From contig URLC01000005.1 in assembly GCA_900548695.1 (NCBI GenBank), positions 1 through 64,000 of the forward strand: a stretch of DNA of 64,000 nt. Reading direction: 5' to 3'. The notes below the pieces were generated by a model, which searched no databases, was not told the DNA's origin, and saw only the letters and a list, made by a program, of their open reading frames with translations. Made by a program: the position numbers and the translations under genes. This document shows, one piece after another, positions 49,656 to 59,530 of this stretch. The stretch comes from an uncultured Mycoplasmatota bacterium. GTDB taxonomy: Bacteria > Bacillota_I > Bacilli_A > RF39 > UBA660. Every line of letters begins with the position of its first letter. Position 1 is the first letter of the stretch.

Positions 49656-50189
49656 TTAAATACCATAAGTGTGGGTAATAGGATCGATAAATAATCCTAT
49701 CTTAGGTGGGAAAAAGGTAAATACAAGAAAACAAATAAGAAGTATAAAAAAAACAAGCACTGCACCTTTCGTACAACATACACGGTTATTAGTTTTATCA
49801 ATTAACTTTTTATAACTATAATAATAAGACAAAATCCCAGCAGCAAAAAAACTTCCAATATCTAGTATTGTAAAATTAGTACCAAAAACGCCAGTATATG
49901 TATAGAAAAAAACTACAATAAAAACAAGACCTAAAATAGTACTTCTCATTTTAATACACAAATAGTTAGGGTAATCTTTATAAAAAAGAAAATACCCAAT
50001 AATACTCGTAACTAGCATTGGAAAAAAGAAAAGTTTTAAATGTTCCCATGTACTTTCATTAACAGAACTAAATAACCCTACAAATAAATTATTTTGAGAC
50101 AACTGATAAGTAAAATGCAGAAAAGTTCCCAAAATAAATAAAAATATAATAGAAGAAAATTCAAAAATTATTAATTTACGGTGAGTCAT
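49656..50189 (-). CDS. DUF6512-like membrane protein
   Basis: ATG 50189 follows AGGAGGTTTTCT; the frame continues upstream without an RBS. The 177-residue protein has five or six hydrophobic segments and the conserved GLFSSVNESTWEHLKLFFFP loop, which I associate with DUF6512 membrane proteins. It ends with a periplasmic-looking HTYGI tail. Function unknown. Confidence 0.7.
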   Translation of the reverse strand: MTHRKLIIFEFSSIIFLFILGTFLHFTYQLSQNNLFVGLFSSVNESTWEHLKLFFFPMLVTSIIGYFLFYKDYPNYLCIKMRSTILGLVFIVVFFYTYTGVFGTNFTILDIGSFFAAGILSYYYSYKKLIDKTNNRVCCTKGAVLVFFILLICFLVFTFFPPKIGLFIDPITHTYGI

Positions 50190-50317
50190 AGAAAACCTCC
50201 TAAAGTAATATATCTTAATAGTTAACACAATATGCAATAAATATATTTTTTTAATTAAAAAAGACTAGCCAAATAAACGTGTTCGTGTTAATATTTTCTT
50301 ATGAGAGGTGAGAATAA

Positions 50318-50680
50318 GTGAAAGAAAGAAATATTGCTGTTTCAATTATTTTATCCATTGTAACTTGCGGAATTTACGCAATATATTGGTTTATAGTTGT
50401 AACAGACGACATCAGACTAGCAAGTGGTGATGAAAAATTAACATCTGGAGGAATAGCATTTTTACTAACATTACTAACATGTGGTATTTATGGTGTTTAC
50501 TGGGCATACAAGATGGGTAAAGCCTTAATGACTGTAAAGCAAAAAAATAATTTCCCAGTAGAAGATAATTCTATATTATATTTAATATTACAATTATTAG
50601 GTTTTGGAATTATCAACTATGCTTTAATGCAAAACGAATTAAACCAAATAATAAGACATGAAAATGGAGTAAAAGCGTAA
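50318..50680 (+). CDS. DUF4234-family membrane protein
   Basis: A GTG start at 50318 follows GAGAGGTGAGAATAA. The 120 residues carry two copies of the TCGIYxxYW motif (IVTCGIYAIYWFIVV and LLTCGIYGVYWAYK), typical of DUF4234. Helices flank each copy. It is followed by a short hairpin (AAAGC/GCTTT plus T-run, 50669-50690) and then a DUF2752 gene, a common neighbour. Confidence 0.8.
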   Translation: MKERNIAVSIILSIVTCGIYAIYWFIVVTDDIRLASGDEKLTSGGIAFLLTLLTCGIYGVYWAYKMGKALMTVKQKNNFPVEDNSILYLILQLLGFGIINYALMQNELNQIIRHENGVKA

Positions 50681-50692
50681 AGCTTTTTTTCT
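50669..50692 (+). terminator. Short terminator after DUF4234 gene
   Basis: AAAGC pairs with GCTTT around GTAAA, followed by TTTTTTC. It overlaps the stop codon of the DUF4234 gene. Confidence 0.55.
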
Positions 50693-50698
50693 TTCTCT

Positions 50699-51082
50699 AT
50701 GAAAAAGAAGATAGTAACACTACTAATAATCATTCTATTGTTTATACTATATTTAATAATAGGGAAACACTTCTCACTTTATTTAGATTGCCCAATAAAA
50801 AAAATAACTGGTCTATATTGTCCTGGCTGTGGGATTACCAGAATGTTTCTTTCTATATTACAATTAGACTTTTACCAAGCATTTCGTTATAATCCATTAG
50901 TATTTATTTCTCTACCTTTTTTTATCTTTTTCTATCTTCAGGGTTTTTTCACCAAAAAAGAGCCATTGTATAATAAGATTCCTACTAAAATTTGGGTAGT
51001 AATAATAGTAATCTTTATCATTTATGGCTTAATAAGAAATATCCCATTTTTTCACTTTTTAGCTCCAACCGTAATTAGATAA
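50699..51082 (+). CDS. DUF2752-family membrane protein
   Basis: The 127-residue protein has DCPIKKITGLYCPGCGITRM, the CPGCGxTR signature of DUF2752, then AFRYNPLVFISLPFFIFFY. Three membrane helices. It often sits beside DUF4234 proteins, as here. Its 3' end overlaps the convergent ZIP transporter gene by 8 bases. Function unknown. Confidence 0.85.
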   Translation: MKKKIVTLLIIILLFILYLIIGKHFSLYLDCPIKKITGLYCPGCGITRMFLSILQLDFYQAFRYNPLVFISLPFFIFFYLQGFFTKKEPLYNKIPTKIWVVIIVIFIIYGLIRNIPFFHFLAPTVIR

Positions 51083-51824
51083 AAAAATGGCATAAATACA
51101 TCACTAAAAAACCTACGAAAAAAGCAATGATAAACCTGATATGACCAGGATACTTATAAGCATTAGGCAAAAGTTCATAAATAGAAATATGAATCATTAT
51201 TCCAGCAGCGATTGCTAAAATAAATCCAAGTCCTAAGGAAGTAATCATAGGTGCTAAAAAAAGCCAGGCCAAAAAAGCACCCGAAAGCTCTGAAAAGCCA
51301 GAAATAAAAGTCAAGAAAATGGCTTTTTTCTTATTTTTAGTAGCAAAATAAATAGGAACAGCAATACTTATACCTTCTGGAATATTATGTAAAGCAATTC
51401 CAATTGTTAAAGTAATTCCTAACGCAAAATCTTGCTTACTAGAAATAAAAGTTGTAATTCCTTCAGGAATATTGTGAAAAATAAGAGCCAGTACTGAAAC
51501 TAAGCCTAATTTATATAAACTATTATTAGCAAATTTAGCTTCTATTTTACTATCGATAAAAGAAGAAAATAATATTCCCATCACTACAAAAATTCCAGTA
51601 AATAGAATTGTTGGTATAACTAAAAAGTTTTCTTTAATCAGATTAACAGATTCTGGAATTAACGATAAAAAAGAAATACATAACATTACTCCTGCTGCAA
51701 AGCTCAAACAAAATGGAATAATGACATCTTGCTTTTGCTTTTTTATATAAATAGGGAAAATGCCAATCATTGTTGATAAACCAGCTATTCCAGTCATTAA
51801 AAAACTTGTAACAATCGAATTCAT
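51075..51824 (-). CDS. ZIP-family metal transporter
   Basis: The 249-residue protein has eight predicted helices with the ZIP metal motifs: LIFHNIPEGITTFISS (helix 4) and ALHNIPEGISIAVPI (helix 5), and FAAGVMLCISFLSLIPES. This matches ZupT-type zinc or divalent metal importers. The N-terminus is next to the divergent queH gene. The RBS is weak. Confidence 0.9.
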   Translation of the reverse strand: MNSIVTSFLMTGIAGLSTMIGIFPIYIKKQKQDVIIPFCLSFAAGVMLCISFLSLIPESVNLIKENFLVIPTILFTGIFVVMGILFSSFIDSKIEAKFANNSLYKLGLVSVLALIFHNIPEGITTFISSKQDFALGITLTIGIALHNIPEGISIAVPIYFATKNKKKAIFLTFISGFSELSGAFLAWLFLAPMITSLGLGFILAIAAGIMIHISIYELLPNAYKYPGHIRFIIAFFVGFLVMYLCHFFI

Positions 51825-51888
51825 ATTAAATATTATGCAAATGAAAAAGAAAAATATGATATAATATCAAAAGAAATGGAGAAGTACT

Positions 51889-52515
51889 ATGAATTATGAT
51901 TTAGAAATGGAAAGGCAACTAAAAGGTTTAAACAGCAAAAACAAACTATTACTACATGCTTGTTGTGCGCCATGTTCATCAGCGGTTTTAGAACGTATTT
52001 CAAAATACTTTGATATAACTGTTTTTTACTATAATCCTAATATCACTGATGAAAAAGAATATCAAAAACGCCTAGAAGAGTTGAAATACTTTGTAGAAAA
52101 ACTACATATTAGTAATATTACTGTATTACCAGGAAGATATAATCCTCAAGAGTTTTTCAACATTGCTAAAAATCTAGAACACGAAAAAGAACGTGGACCT
52201 AGATGCTATAAATGTTATAAATTACGACTAGAAGAAACTGCTAAAAAAGCTGAAGAACTAGGATATGATTATTTCACTACAACCCTAAGTATTAGTCCTT
52301 ATAAAAATAGTAATTGGCTAAACGAAATAGGCCATAATCTAGATGAAATATATAATCCAACCTACTTATATGCCGATTTTAAAAAGAAAAATGGCTATAA
52401 AAGAAGTATAGAGTTATCAAAAAAATTTAATCTATACCGTCAAGACTATTGCGGTTGTATTTATTCTAAAAAGGAAAAAGAGGCTTTAGATAAAATTCAT
52501 CAACAAGAAGCCTGA
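51889..52515 (+). CDS. queH: Epoxyqueuosine reductase
   Basis: The 208-residue protein is QueH (formerly DUF208): LLLHACCAPCSSAVLERI with the CC and CxxC cysteines (C25, C26, C29), FYYNPNITDEKEYQKRLEEL, GPRCYKCYKLRLEETA (second Cys pair) and the SISPYKN plus DYCGCIYS end. It reduces epoxyqueuosine in tRNA in place of QueG using an iron-sulfur cluster. RBS AATGGAGAAGTACT. Confidence 0.93.
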   Translation: MNYDLEMERQLKGLNSKNKLLLHACCAPCSSAVLERISKYFDITVFYYNPNITDEKEYQKRLEELKYFVEKLHISNITVLPGRYNPQEFFNIAKNLEHEKERGPRCYKCYKLRLEETAKKAEELGYDYFTTTLSISPYKNSNWLNEIGHNLDEIYNPTYLYADFKKKNGYKRSIELSKKFNLYRQDYCGCIYSKKEKEALDKIHQQEA

Positions 52516-52765
52516 ATTAAATATTTTACATAAAATCTAGTTAAGAGTTATATATAATGTGATGTTTTAAAGGATTTTAAAAAATAATGAAACTATAGAG
52601 AATCTCTTCTCTTGCAAGACCAAGTTAGAAAAAAATAAAACGGATTCTTAATAAAAAAAGATTACTTTTGTAATCTTTTTTATTATTAAACATAAATATA
52701 AACTAGCAAATCTTTACTTATTATGTTTTTTAACGTATACTAAAGATATTAAGGAAGTGAAAAGT
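52516..52765 (+). other. Intergenic region with terminator before murC
   Basis: The only clear element is a terminator: AAAAAGATTAC pairs with GTAATCTTTTT (52655-52680) with a TTTT loop. The rest holds no supported ORF. The murC RBS AAGGAAGTGAAAAGT lies at the right end. Confidence 0.7.
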
Positions 52766-54070
52766 ATGAAATATTATTGTATAGGAATTAAAGGGACTGG
52801 AATGTCTACTTTGGCTCAAATATTACATGATTTAGGAAATGAAGTGAGTGGTTATGATGATGCTAAAGCTCACAAGTTCACTCAAGACGGTCTTGAAGAA
52901 AGAAACATCCCAATTTATTATGATAACAACCACGAAATCGATAAAGATACAATTGTAACCTACAGTGTAGCTTTTAAAGAAGATCACAAGGAAATGAAAA
53001 GAGTAAGAAGCTTAGGCTTAACTGTAAAAAAATATAGTGAAATTATGGGAGATGTTATTGATTTATTTGAAACGATCGGAGTTAGTGGAACCCACGGCAA
53101 AACAACTACTTCTTCTTTAATTAGACATTTATTAGAAGAAACAGTTGGATGCAACTACTTCATTGGAGCAGGGGATGGATATGCAAATAAAGATAACAAA
53201 TACTTTGTGGTAGAAAGTGATGAATTTAATCGTCATTTTACTGACTATCATCCTGCATATTCAATTATCACAAACATTGAAGCCGAACATCTAGAGTGTT
53301 ACAAAGATATTGATGATATTAGAAATACTTTTGAAATATTTGCTAATCAGACGAAAAAGTTGGTAATTGCTAATGGAGATAATGAGGAAGTAAGAAAAAT
53401 AAACTATAAAACTAAAGTAAAGTTTTATGGTTTTAATGATAATAATGATATTGTAATTAAAAATATGCAACTATTAGAAACCGGTTCCGTTTTCGATTTA
53501 TATATCGATAACCATCTATTTGGTCATTTTGACATTCCACTATATGGTAAGCACATGGTTCAAAATGCAGCTGCAGCAATCACTATTGCGAAAGATTTGG
53601 GATTATCTGCTGAAAAGATACATGAGTTATTAGAAACATTTCATAATGCCAAAAGAAGATTTGCCGAAACAAAAGTAGGTAACTGTGTAATTGTTGATGA
53701 CTATGCTCATCATCCAACTGAAATTAAAGTAACCTTAGAAGCAGTAAAACAAAAATACCCAAATAAAAGATTAGTAGTTGTTTTTGTTCCAAACACTTAT
53801 TCCAGAACGAAAGATTTTAAAGATGAGTTTATTGAAGCTTTTAATATAGCCGATAAAACATACTTAACAGAAATAGATTGTAATAGAGAACGTCAAGAAG
53901 ACTATCCAGGTATTACTTCTCATATTATTGTTGACAATCTAAAAAATGGTGAAATGATTAGCCAAGATACCATTGATAAATTAAAAGATGAAAAAGATTC
54001 TGTTGTATGTTTCATGAGTTGTGCTTACGTTGACAAATTAATTGACAGTTTTAAAAACGTTATAAAATAA
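52766..54070 (+). CDS. murC: UDP-N-acetylmuramate--L-alanine ligase
   Basis: ATG 52766 follows AAGGAAGTGAAAAGT (an in-frame GTG at 52757 lies in the RBS). The 434 residues have IGIKGTGMSTLAQILHD, the ATP loop GTHGKTTTSSLIRH (about residue 109), FIGAGDGYANKDNKYFVVE, NIEAEHLECYKD and DDYAHHPTEIKVTLEAVK. It adds L-Ala to UDP-MurNAc, first peptide step of peptidoglycan synthesis. The family is about 430-460 residues; it is complete. Confidence 0.93.
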   Translation: MKYYCIGIKGTGMSTLAQILHDLGNEVSGYDDAKAHKFTQDGLEERNIPIYYDNNHEIDKDTIVTYSVAFKEDHKEMKRVRSLGLTVKKYSEIMGDVIDLFETIGVSGTHGKTTTSSLIRHLLEETVGCNYFIGAGDGYANKDNKYFVVESDEFNRHFTDYHPAYSIITNIEAEHLECYKDIDDIRNTFEIFANQTKKLVIANGDNEEVRKINYKTKVKFYGFNDNNDIVIKNMQLLETGSVFDLYIDNHLFGHFDIPLYGKHMVQNAAAAITIAKDLGLSAEKIHELLETFHNAKRRFAETKVGNCVIVDDYAHHPTEIKVTLEAVKQKYPNKRLVVVFVPNTYSRTKDFKDEFIEAFNIADKTYLTEIDCNRERQEDYPGITSHIIVDNLKNGEMISQDTIDKLKDEKDSVVCFMSCAYVDKLIDSFKNVIK

Positions 54071-54095
54071 AGAAGGAAATCCTTCTTTTTTATTT
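54071..54095 (+). terminator. Terminator after murC
   Basis: AAGAAGGA (54071-54078) pairs with TCCTTCTT (54081-54088), then TTTTTATTTTTTT. Confidence 0.85.
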
Positions 54096-54121
54096 TTTTC
54101 AATTTTTTTCTTTTTGTTCGA

Positions 54122-54150
54122 TTGTTTTAAACGAACAAATGTACTATAAT
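54122..54150 (+). promoter_or_regulatory. Promoter with LexA-like box
   Basis: TTGTTT (54122-54127), 17-base spacer and TATAAT (54145-54150). The spacer holds CGAACAAATGTAC (54132-54144), close to the Bacillus LexA box CGAACNNNNGTTCG. A TTGTTCG/CGAACAA inverted repeat (54114-54138) surrounds it. It drives a Y-family polymerase gene, fitting SOS control. Confidence 0.65.
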
Positions 54151-54180
54151 AATAACAGATAAAGATAAGGAGGAAAAAAT

Positions 54181-55239
54181 ATGAAAAAAAGATTTTTAGT
54201 CTTAAAAATAAAAGACCAAAAAACTATCAAGAAAGTAGTTAAGAAAGCTAATGAGCAAGATACTCATTATTGGAAAAAATATAAAGATTTAGAAACTAGC
54301 AATCGAATTTATCAGGAATTAACAAACCATTTTTTCTATGAAGATATCTATATTTATAGTGCGGATGAATACTTTATAGATATAACAAATTACCTAGACA
54401 TATACCGTAAAACAACTTATCAATTAGCTTTAGATTTAAAAAATAAACTAACTAAAAAGTTAGCTATTAAATTCAAAATAGGTTTAGGACCAAATATTTT
54501 CTTAGCCAAAACAGCTGCTGACATTATCACTCAAAAAAATAACCTTGATGTAGCCTTTTTAGATGAAAAAGAATACATTTCTCTTTTGTCAAACCACAAA
54601 CCTTTAACTGATTTTTGGCAAATAAGTAATAGCATGGCATTAAAACTAAGTACCTTACAAATTAATACCATGGAAGATATAAGAAACTATTCATATGAAA
54701 AATTATATCAAGAATTTGGGTATAATGCAGAATACTTAATAAACCATTCTCTAGGTTTAGAGCCAGCATCAATAAAAGATTTGGAAGAAATTATGCTTCC
54801 TAAAGCCATATCAGCCTGTACTAACTTTCATGAAATCAAATCTACTAAAGAAAGCTATTATGAGTTACAAAAATTACTAGATTTTAACATTTTAAAACTA
54901 AAAGAAAATAATTTTTATACGAAAAGTATATATATTTATATCAAGTACGCCAAAGATATCAAAAGAAAAGGCATCTTTTCTATAAAATTATCATCCCCAA
55001 CAAACTCATATCATGAATTAATGCACCAAACACTTAAAACATTTAATGAAAATGTAAATGCTTTCTTTCCTATCGAAAAAATAGCTATATCATTTAGTGA
55101 AATAAAAAAGTATTCTTCAAAAAACGAATACTTAGCGGTAAATATTAGAAAGAATAAGTTAAGTGCTTTACCTAATTATTTAGAAAAATTATTTTTTGCC
55201 AATAAAAATCCCAAAAACATAAATTTTATCCGTATATAA
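54181..55239 (+). CDS. Y-family polymerase-like, N-terminus shortened
   Basis: The 352-residue protein resembles UmuC/UvrX: YIYSADEYFIDIT (SIDE motif, as SADE, at residues about 59-71), IGLGPNIFLAKTAADI, NHKPLTDFWQISNSMALKLS and YLINHSLGLEP. The normal N-terminus with the first catalytic Asp and FYASVE is absent: only about 58 residues precede the SIDE motif instead of about 100. It may be inactive or have a different N-terminus. RBS AAGGAGGAAAAAAT. Under a LexA-like promoter, upstream of mutS. Confidence 0.75.
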   Translation: MKKRFLVLKIKDQKTIKKVVKKANEQDTHYWKKYKDLETSNRIYQELTNHFFYEDIYIYSADEYFIDITNYLDIYRKTTYQLALDLKNKLTKKLAIKFKIGLGPNIFLAKTAADIITQKNNLDVAFLDEKEYISLLSNHKPLTDFWQISNSMALKLSTLQINTMEDIRNYSYEKLYQEFGYNAEYLINHSLGLEPASIKDLEEIMLPKAISACTNFHEIKSTKESYYELQKLLDFNILKLKENNFYTKSIYIYIKYAKDIKRKGIFSIKLSSPTNSYHELMHQTLKTFNENVNAFFPIEKIAISFSEIKKYSSKNEYLAVNIRKNKLSALPNYLEKLFFANKNPKNINFIRI

Positions 55240-55276
55240 ATTTGTGAAATTTCTTTTGTTTCATGGTAAATTTTGC

Positions 55277-55282
55277 TATAAT
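55277..55282 (+). promoter_or_regulatory. mutS -10 box
   Basis: TATAAT at 55277-55282 has TTGTTT 15 bases upstream, a short spacer. It probably adds to read-through from the polymerase gene. Confidence 0.4.
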
Positions 55283-55303
55283 AGTACTAGTGGTGAACAA
55301 AAT

Positions 55304-57856
55304 ATGAAACGCAGTGAAGTACAAAGAGAAAAATTAAGTCCTATGATGCAACAGTATATGGAGATTAAAGATAAATACGAAGATAGTATTATCTTTTTTC
55401 GACTTGGTGATTTTTATGAAATGTTTTTTGAAGATGCCATTACAGCATCACGTATTCTAGAACTGACTTTAACCGGAAAACAAGCAGGATTAGATGAACG
55501 AGTTCCCATGTGCGGAATACCTCATCATGCTTATGCTGGCTATGTAGATGAATTAATTGAAAAAGGTTATAAAGTAGCAATTTGTGAGCAACTAGAAGAT
55601 CCTAAAGAAACCAAAGGTATGGTAAAACGGGATGTTATTCAAGTTGTTACAAAAGGAACTAGAATTGATGAAAACATGGATTCTAAAAGTAATAACTATA
55701 TTGCTAATATTTATAACTTTGACTATTGTTATGGTATTAGCTTTGCTGACATTTCAACCGGTGAAGTTTATGCTATGCTAATCGAAGGAGAAAAAGATAA
55801 AGTAATTAAAGAAGTTGCAAAACATGGGTTTAAAGAAGTTATTGTAAATGATTCTATTAACCGAGAAATTATAGAAATTCTAAGAACAAACTATAATGTT
55901 TTAGTTACAATCACTAAAGACGAATTACAAGATAAAAACTACGAATATATTTACAAAGATATTGAAGATATTAGAATCATTTCTACAGTAAAACATTTAT
56001 TATATTACGTGATAGATACTAAAAAAGGGGATCTTCACCATCTTCAAAAGTGTTGTGTAATAAAAAATAGTGAGTATCTAGAGTTTGATAATAATACCAA
56101 AAGGAACTTAGAACTAGTCGAAACATTAAGAAATAGAGAAAGACAATATAGTTTACTATGGTTATTAGATAAAAATAAAACAGCGATGGGGTCAAGATAT
56201 TTAAAATATAATATCGAAAATCCATTAACTAATAAAGAAGCAATCGAAAGACGTTACAACCTGGTTGAAAAATTATCTACCGAATTTATCTTAAGAGATG
56301 ACTTAGTTCATGAATTAGGAAATGTCTATGACTTAGAACGTTTAGCTGGTAGAATTACTTATGGTAACTTAAATGCCAAAGATCTATTACAATTAAAAAA
56401 TTCATTAAAATCCTTACCAAATATTAAAAGAATTTTGGAAACAATTGGTTATGACAAAAAAATAGAAACCTTAGAAGAGTTATATGAATTATTAGAAAGA
56501 ACTATTTTAGAAGATGCACCATTCACTCTTCATGAAGGACATTTAATAAAGCCTGGCTATAATGAAGAACTAGATGAATTAAAAAAGATTCGCAGTGGTT
56601 CGAAAGACTTTATCTTAGAATTAGAACAAAGCGAAAAAGAACGTACAGGTATTAAAAACTTAAAAGTCGGTTTTAATAAAGTTTTTGGATATTATATTGA
56701 AGTATCAAAAGGTCAAACACACCTAGTTAAAGAAGAATTTGGCTATGATAGAAAGCAAACTTTAGCAAATTGTGAACGTTTTACAACTCCACTATTAAAA
56801 GAAAAAGAAAATATTATTTTAGGTGCTGAAGAAAAAATAATTAGCTTAGAATATAAATTATTTATGGATATCAGAGAAGTTGTTAAAAGATACATTAGCA
56901 AACTTCAAAAAATTGCTAAAATAATTAGTGAAGTTGATATGCTCCAATCGTTTTCAGTTGTAAGTGACGCTTATAAATTTGTAAGGCCAACACTAACTGA
57001 AGATAAAATCGTTAAAATGATTGAATGCCGTCATCCTGTTGTCGAACAAGTAATGAAAGATAAATATATTCCTAATGATATTATTATGGATAAGACAACC
57101 GATATTTTATTGATTACAGGACCTAACATGGCTGGTAAATCTACTTACATGAGACAATGTGCAATTACTGTTATCATGGCTCAAATTGGTTGTTTTGTAC
57201 CATGCAAAAGTTGTACTATTCCAATCTTTGATAAAATTTTCACACGAATTGGAGCAAGTGATGATCTAGTTAGTGGTGAATCTACTTTTATGGTTGAAAT
57301 GAATGAAGCCAACACAGCAATAAGTGAAGCAACTGAAAATAGTTTAATTTTATTTGATGAATTAGGAAGAGGAACCGCAACATATGATGGTATGAGTTTA
57401 GCCCAAGCTATTCTAGAATACATTCACGATAAAATAAAAGCAAAGACTATGTTTTCTACCCATTATCATGAGTTAACTGCTTTAGAAAAAGACTTAAAGC
57501 ACTTAAAAAATGTTCATGTTTCAGCAATTGAAAAGGATGGTCAAATTACTTTTTTACATAAAGTTAAAGTAGGAGCAGTAGATAAAAGCTATGGTATTCA
57601 TGTCGCAAGTCTTGCTCACTTGCCAGAATCATTAATTAAACGTGCTGATGAAATATTAAACATATACGAAAAGAAAAATATCAAGAAAGAAACATTTACT
57701 CAAACTTCTTTATTTGAACTTACTGAAAGCGAAATAGAAGAAAAGCCTAACCCAATTGAAGAAAAGATAAAAGAAATAAATCCATTAGAAATGACTCCAA
57801 TGGAAGCTTTAAATTATCTATATGAATTAAAAAAAGAAGTAAAAAGAAAGGACTAA
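55304..57856 (+). CDS. mutS: DNA mismatch repair protein MutS
   Basis: ATG 55304 begins the family N-terminus (LSPMMQQYMEIKDKYED); the upstream in-frame 20 codons have no RBS. The 850 residues have the mismatch-binding FFRLGDFYEMFFEDA motif (F36 type Phe-X-Glu), the connector, core and clamp domains, Walker A GPNMAGKST (about 605-613), Walker B ILFDELGRGT (about 683) and the HTH dimer region. It recognises mispairs. It starts the mutS-nusB-xseAB region; no mutL follows, unlike many genomes. Confidence 0.95.
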   Translation: MKRSEVQREKLSPMMQQYMEIKDKYEDSIIFFRLGDFYEMFFEDAITASRILELTLTGKQAGLDERVPMCGIPHHAYAGYVDELIEKGYKVAICEQLEDPKETKGMVKRDVIQVVTKGTRIDENMDSKSNNYIANIYNFDYCYGISFADISTGEVYAMLIEGEKDKVIKEVAKHGFKEVIVNDSINREIIEILRTNYNVLVTITKDELQDKNYEYIYKDIEDIRIISTVKHLLYYVIDTKKGDLHHLQKCCVIKNSEYLEFDNNTKRNLELVETLRNRERQYSLLWLLDKNKTAMGSRYLKYNIENPLTNKEAIERRYNLVEKLSTEFILRDDLVHELGNVYDLERLAGRITYGNLNAKDLLQLKNSLKSLPNIKRILETIGYDKKIETLEELYELLERTILEDAPFTLHEGHLIKPGYNEELDELKKIRSGSKDFILELEQSEKERTGIKNLKVGFNKVFGYYIEVSKGQTHLVKEEFGYDRKQTLANCERFTTPLLKEKENIILGAEEKIISLEYKLFMDIREVVKRYISKLQKIAKIISEVDMLQSFSVVSDAYKFVRPTLTEDKIVKMIECRHPVVEQVMKDKYIPNDIIMDKTTDILLITGPNMAGKSTYMRQCAITVIMAQIGCFVPCKSCTIPIFDKIFTRIGASDDLVSGESTFMVEMNEANTAISEATENSLILFDELGRGTATYDGMSLAQAILEYIHDKIKAKTMFSTHYHELTALEKDLKHLKNVHVSAIEKDGQITFLHKVKVGAVDKSYGIHVASLAHLPESLIKRADEILNIYEKKNIKKETFTQTSLFELTESEIEEKPNPIEEKIKEINPLEMTPMEALNYLYELKKEVKRKD

Positions 57857-57857
57857 A

Positions 57858-58262
57858 ATGATGAAAAACAGAAGTGAATTAAGAGAAATTATTATGAAAG
57901 TGATCTATCAAACTTACATATTAGATAAAACAAAAAATGAATATCAAGTTGAAGACTTAATAAAAGAACAATTAGAAGTAGAAAATGAATATGTAAATAA
58001 TTGTGTAGAAGGAATTATCAAAAAACAAAAAGAAATCGATAAAATAGCTAATAAATATATGAACAATTGGACAATTGATCGTTTAAATAAAGTTGATAAA
58101 GCAATTCTTTCATTAAGCATTTATGAATTAATGTATACAGACACTCCAAGTGTAGTTGCCATTAATGAAGCAATCGAACTTTCTAAAAAATATTCAGAAG
58201 ATGCTGTAACTAAAATGATTAATGGTATTTTAGACAAGATTTATCATGAAGAAGAAAAATAG
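57858..58262 (+). CDS. nusB: Transcription antitermination protein NusB
   Basis: The 134-residue helical protein has SELREIIMKVIYQTYILDK at the N-terminus and the conserved VDKAILSLSIYELMY and PSVVAINEAIELSKKYSED. These match NusB, which with NusE (S10) binds boxA in rRNA antitermination. It starts two bases after mutS, in the same operon. Confidence 0.92.
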   Translation: MMKNRSELREIIMKVIYQTYILDKTKNEYQVEDLIKEQLEVENEYVNNCVEGIIKKQKEIDKIANKYMNNWTIDRLNKVDKAILSLSIYELMYTDTPSVVAINEAIELSKKYSEDAVTKMINGILDKIYHEEEK

Positions 58263-58276
58263 GAGGGGATTATCCT

Positions 58277-59530
58277 ATGAATGACAAATATATCACAGTA
58301 ACTCAATTAACCAGATATATTAAATATAAAATTGATAATGACGTTAATCTAAATGAAGTATTTCTAAAAGGTGAAATATCTAATTTTAAAGCACACAGTA
58401 GAGGACATTTTTATTTCACTTTAAAAGATGAAGGTAGTAGAATTAATGCTATTATGTTTGCATCAAGCACCAAAAAAATAAAATTCACACCTCAAGATGG
58501 TATGAAAGTATTAGTAACTGGCAAAATTAGTGTTTTTGAAGCTAATGGCGGCTATCAAATTTATGTAAATGACATGCTAGAAGATGGAGTTGGGAATTTA
58601 TATATTGCCTTTGAACAGTTAAAAAAGAAATTAGAAGAAGAAGGTTTATTTAAAAAAGAATATAAAAAGAAAATCCCTAAAATACCTACTAGAGTAGGGG
58701 TAGTAACTGCTCCAACTGGTGCTGCTATTAAAGATATTATTTCAACGATTAAAAGACGTTGGCCTCTAACAGAAATTATTCTTTTTCCTTCCTTAGTTCA
58801 AGGAGAAAATGCCAAAGAAGATATTGTAAGACAAATTGAAAACGCTAAAAATTATCAATTAGATACCTTAATAATTGGACGTGGTGGTGGCTCAATAGAA
58901 GACTTATGGCCATTTAATGAAGAAATAGTTGCTAGAAGTATATTTGATTGTAATATACCAGTAATAAGTGCCGTAGGCCATGAAATCGATTTTACAATAG
59001 CTGATTTTGTAGCCGACTTAAGAGCACCAACCCCAACAGGAGCAGCTGAACTCGCAGTACCTCAAATAGCAGATATTAAAAACTATTTAAATCAATTACA
59101 AATAAGATTAAATAAAGCCATGCAACACAAAATAAACATCAACATTCAAAAATTAACGGAAATAAAAAGCAGATATATCTTTCAAAATCCCATTGCAATC
59201 TATCAAGCAAAGGAATTACAATTTGATACACTACTAGAAAGACTAAAATCAACTAGTAAAAATTTAATTGCCATGAAAGAAAAAAAATATATTACTATTA
59301 TGAGTTCATATGTTTTACAAAACCCAGAAAAAATAATTGAAAAAAAAGAAAATAAATATCTTCAATTAATTTCTAAGTTGGAAACATTAAGCCCTTTATT
59401 AACCATCAAAAGAGGTTATACAATTGCTAAAAAAGATGGCAAAGTTATTACGACCAGCAAATCTTTAAATAAAAAAGATATCTTAGAAGTGGAATTTAGT
59501 GACGGCATCGTAAAAACAGAAGTTATCTAA
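58277..59530 (+). CDS. xseA: Exodeoxyribonuclease VII large subunit
   Basis: The 417-residue protein has the N-terminal OB fold (VTQLTRYIKYKIDNDVNLN, NFKAHSRGHFYFTLKDE) and the catalytic region PTRVGVVTAPTGAAIKDIIS, IIGRGGGSIEDLWPFNEE, SAVGHEIDFTIADFVADL and RAPTPTGAAELA. It degrades single-stranded DNA with the small subunit. RBS AGGAGGGGATTATCCT. Confidence 0.94.
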   Translation: MNDKYITVTQLTRYIKYKIDNDVNLNEVFLKGEISNFKAHSRGHFYFTLKDEGSRINAIMFASSTKKIKFTPQDGMKVLVTGKISVFEANGGYQIYVNDMLEDGVGNLYIAFEQLKKKLEEEGLFKKEYKKKIPKIPTRVGVVTAPTGAAIKDIISTIKRRWPLTEIILFPSLVQGENAKEDIVRQIENAKNYQLDTLIIGRGGGSIEDLWPFNEEIVARSIFDCNIPVISAVGHEIDFTIADFVADLRAPTPTGAAELAVPQIADIKNYLNQLQIRLNKAMQHKININIQKLTEIKSRYIFQNPIAIYQAKELQFDTLLERLKSTSKNLIAMKEKKYITIMSSYVLQNPEKIIEKKENKYLQLISKLETLSPLLTIKRGYTIAKKDGKVITTSKSLNKKDILEVEFSDGIVKTEVI

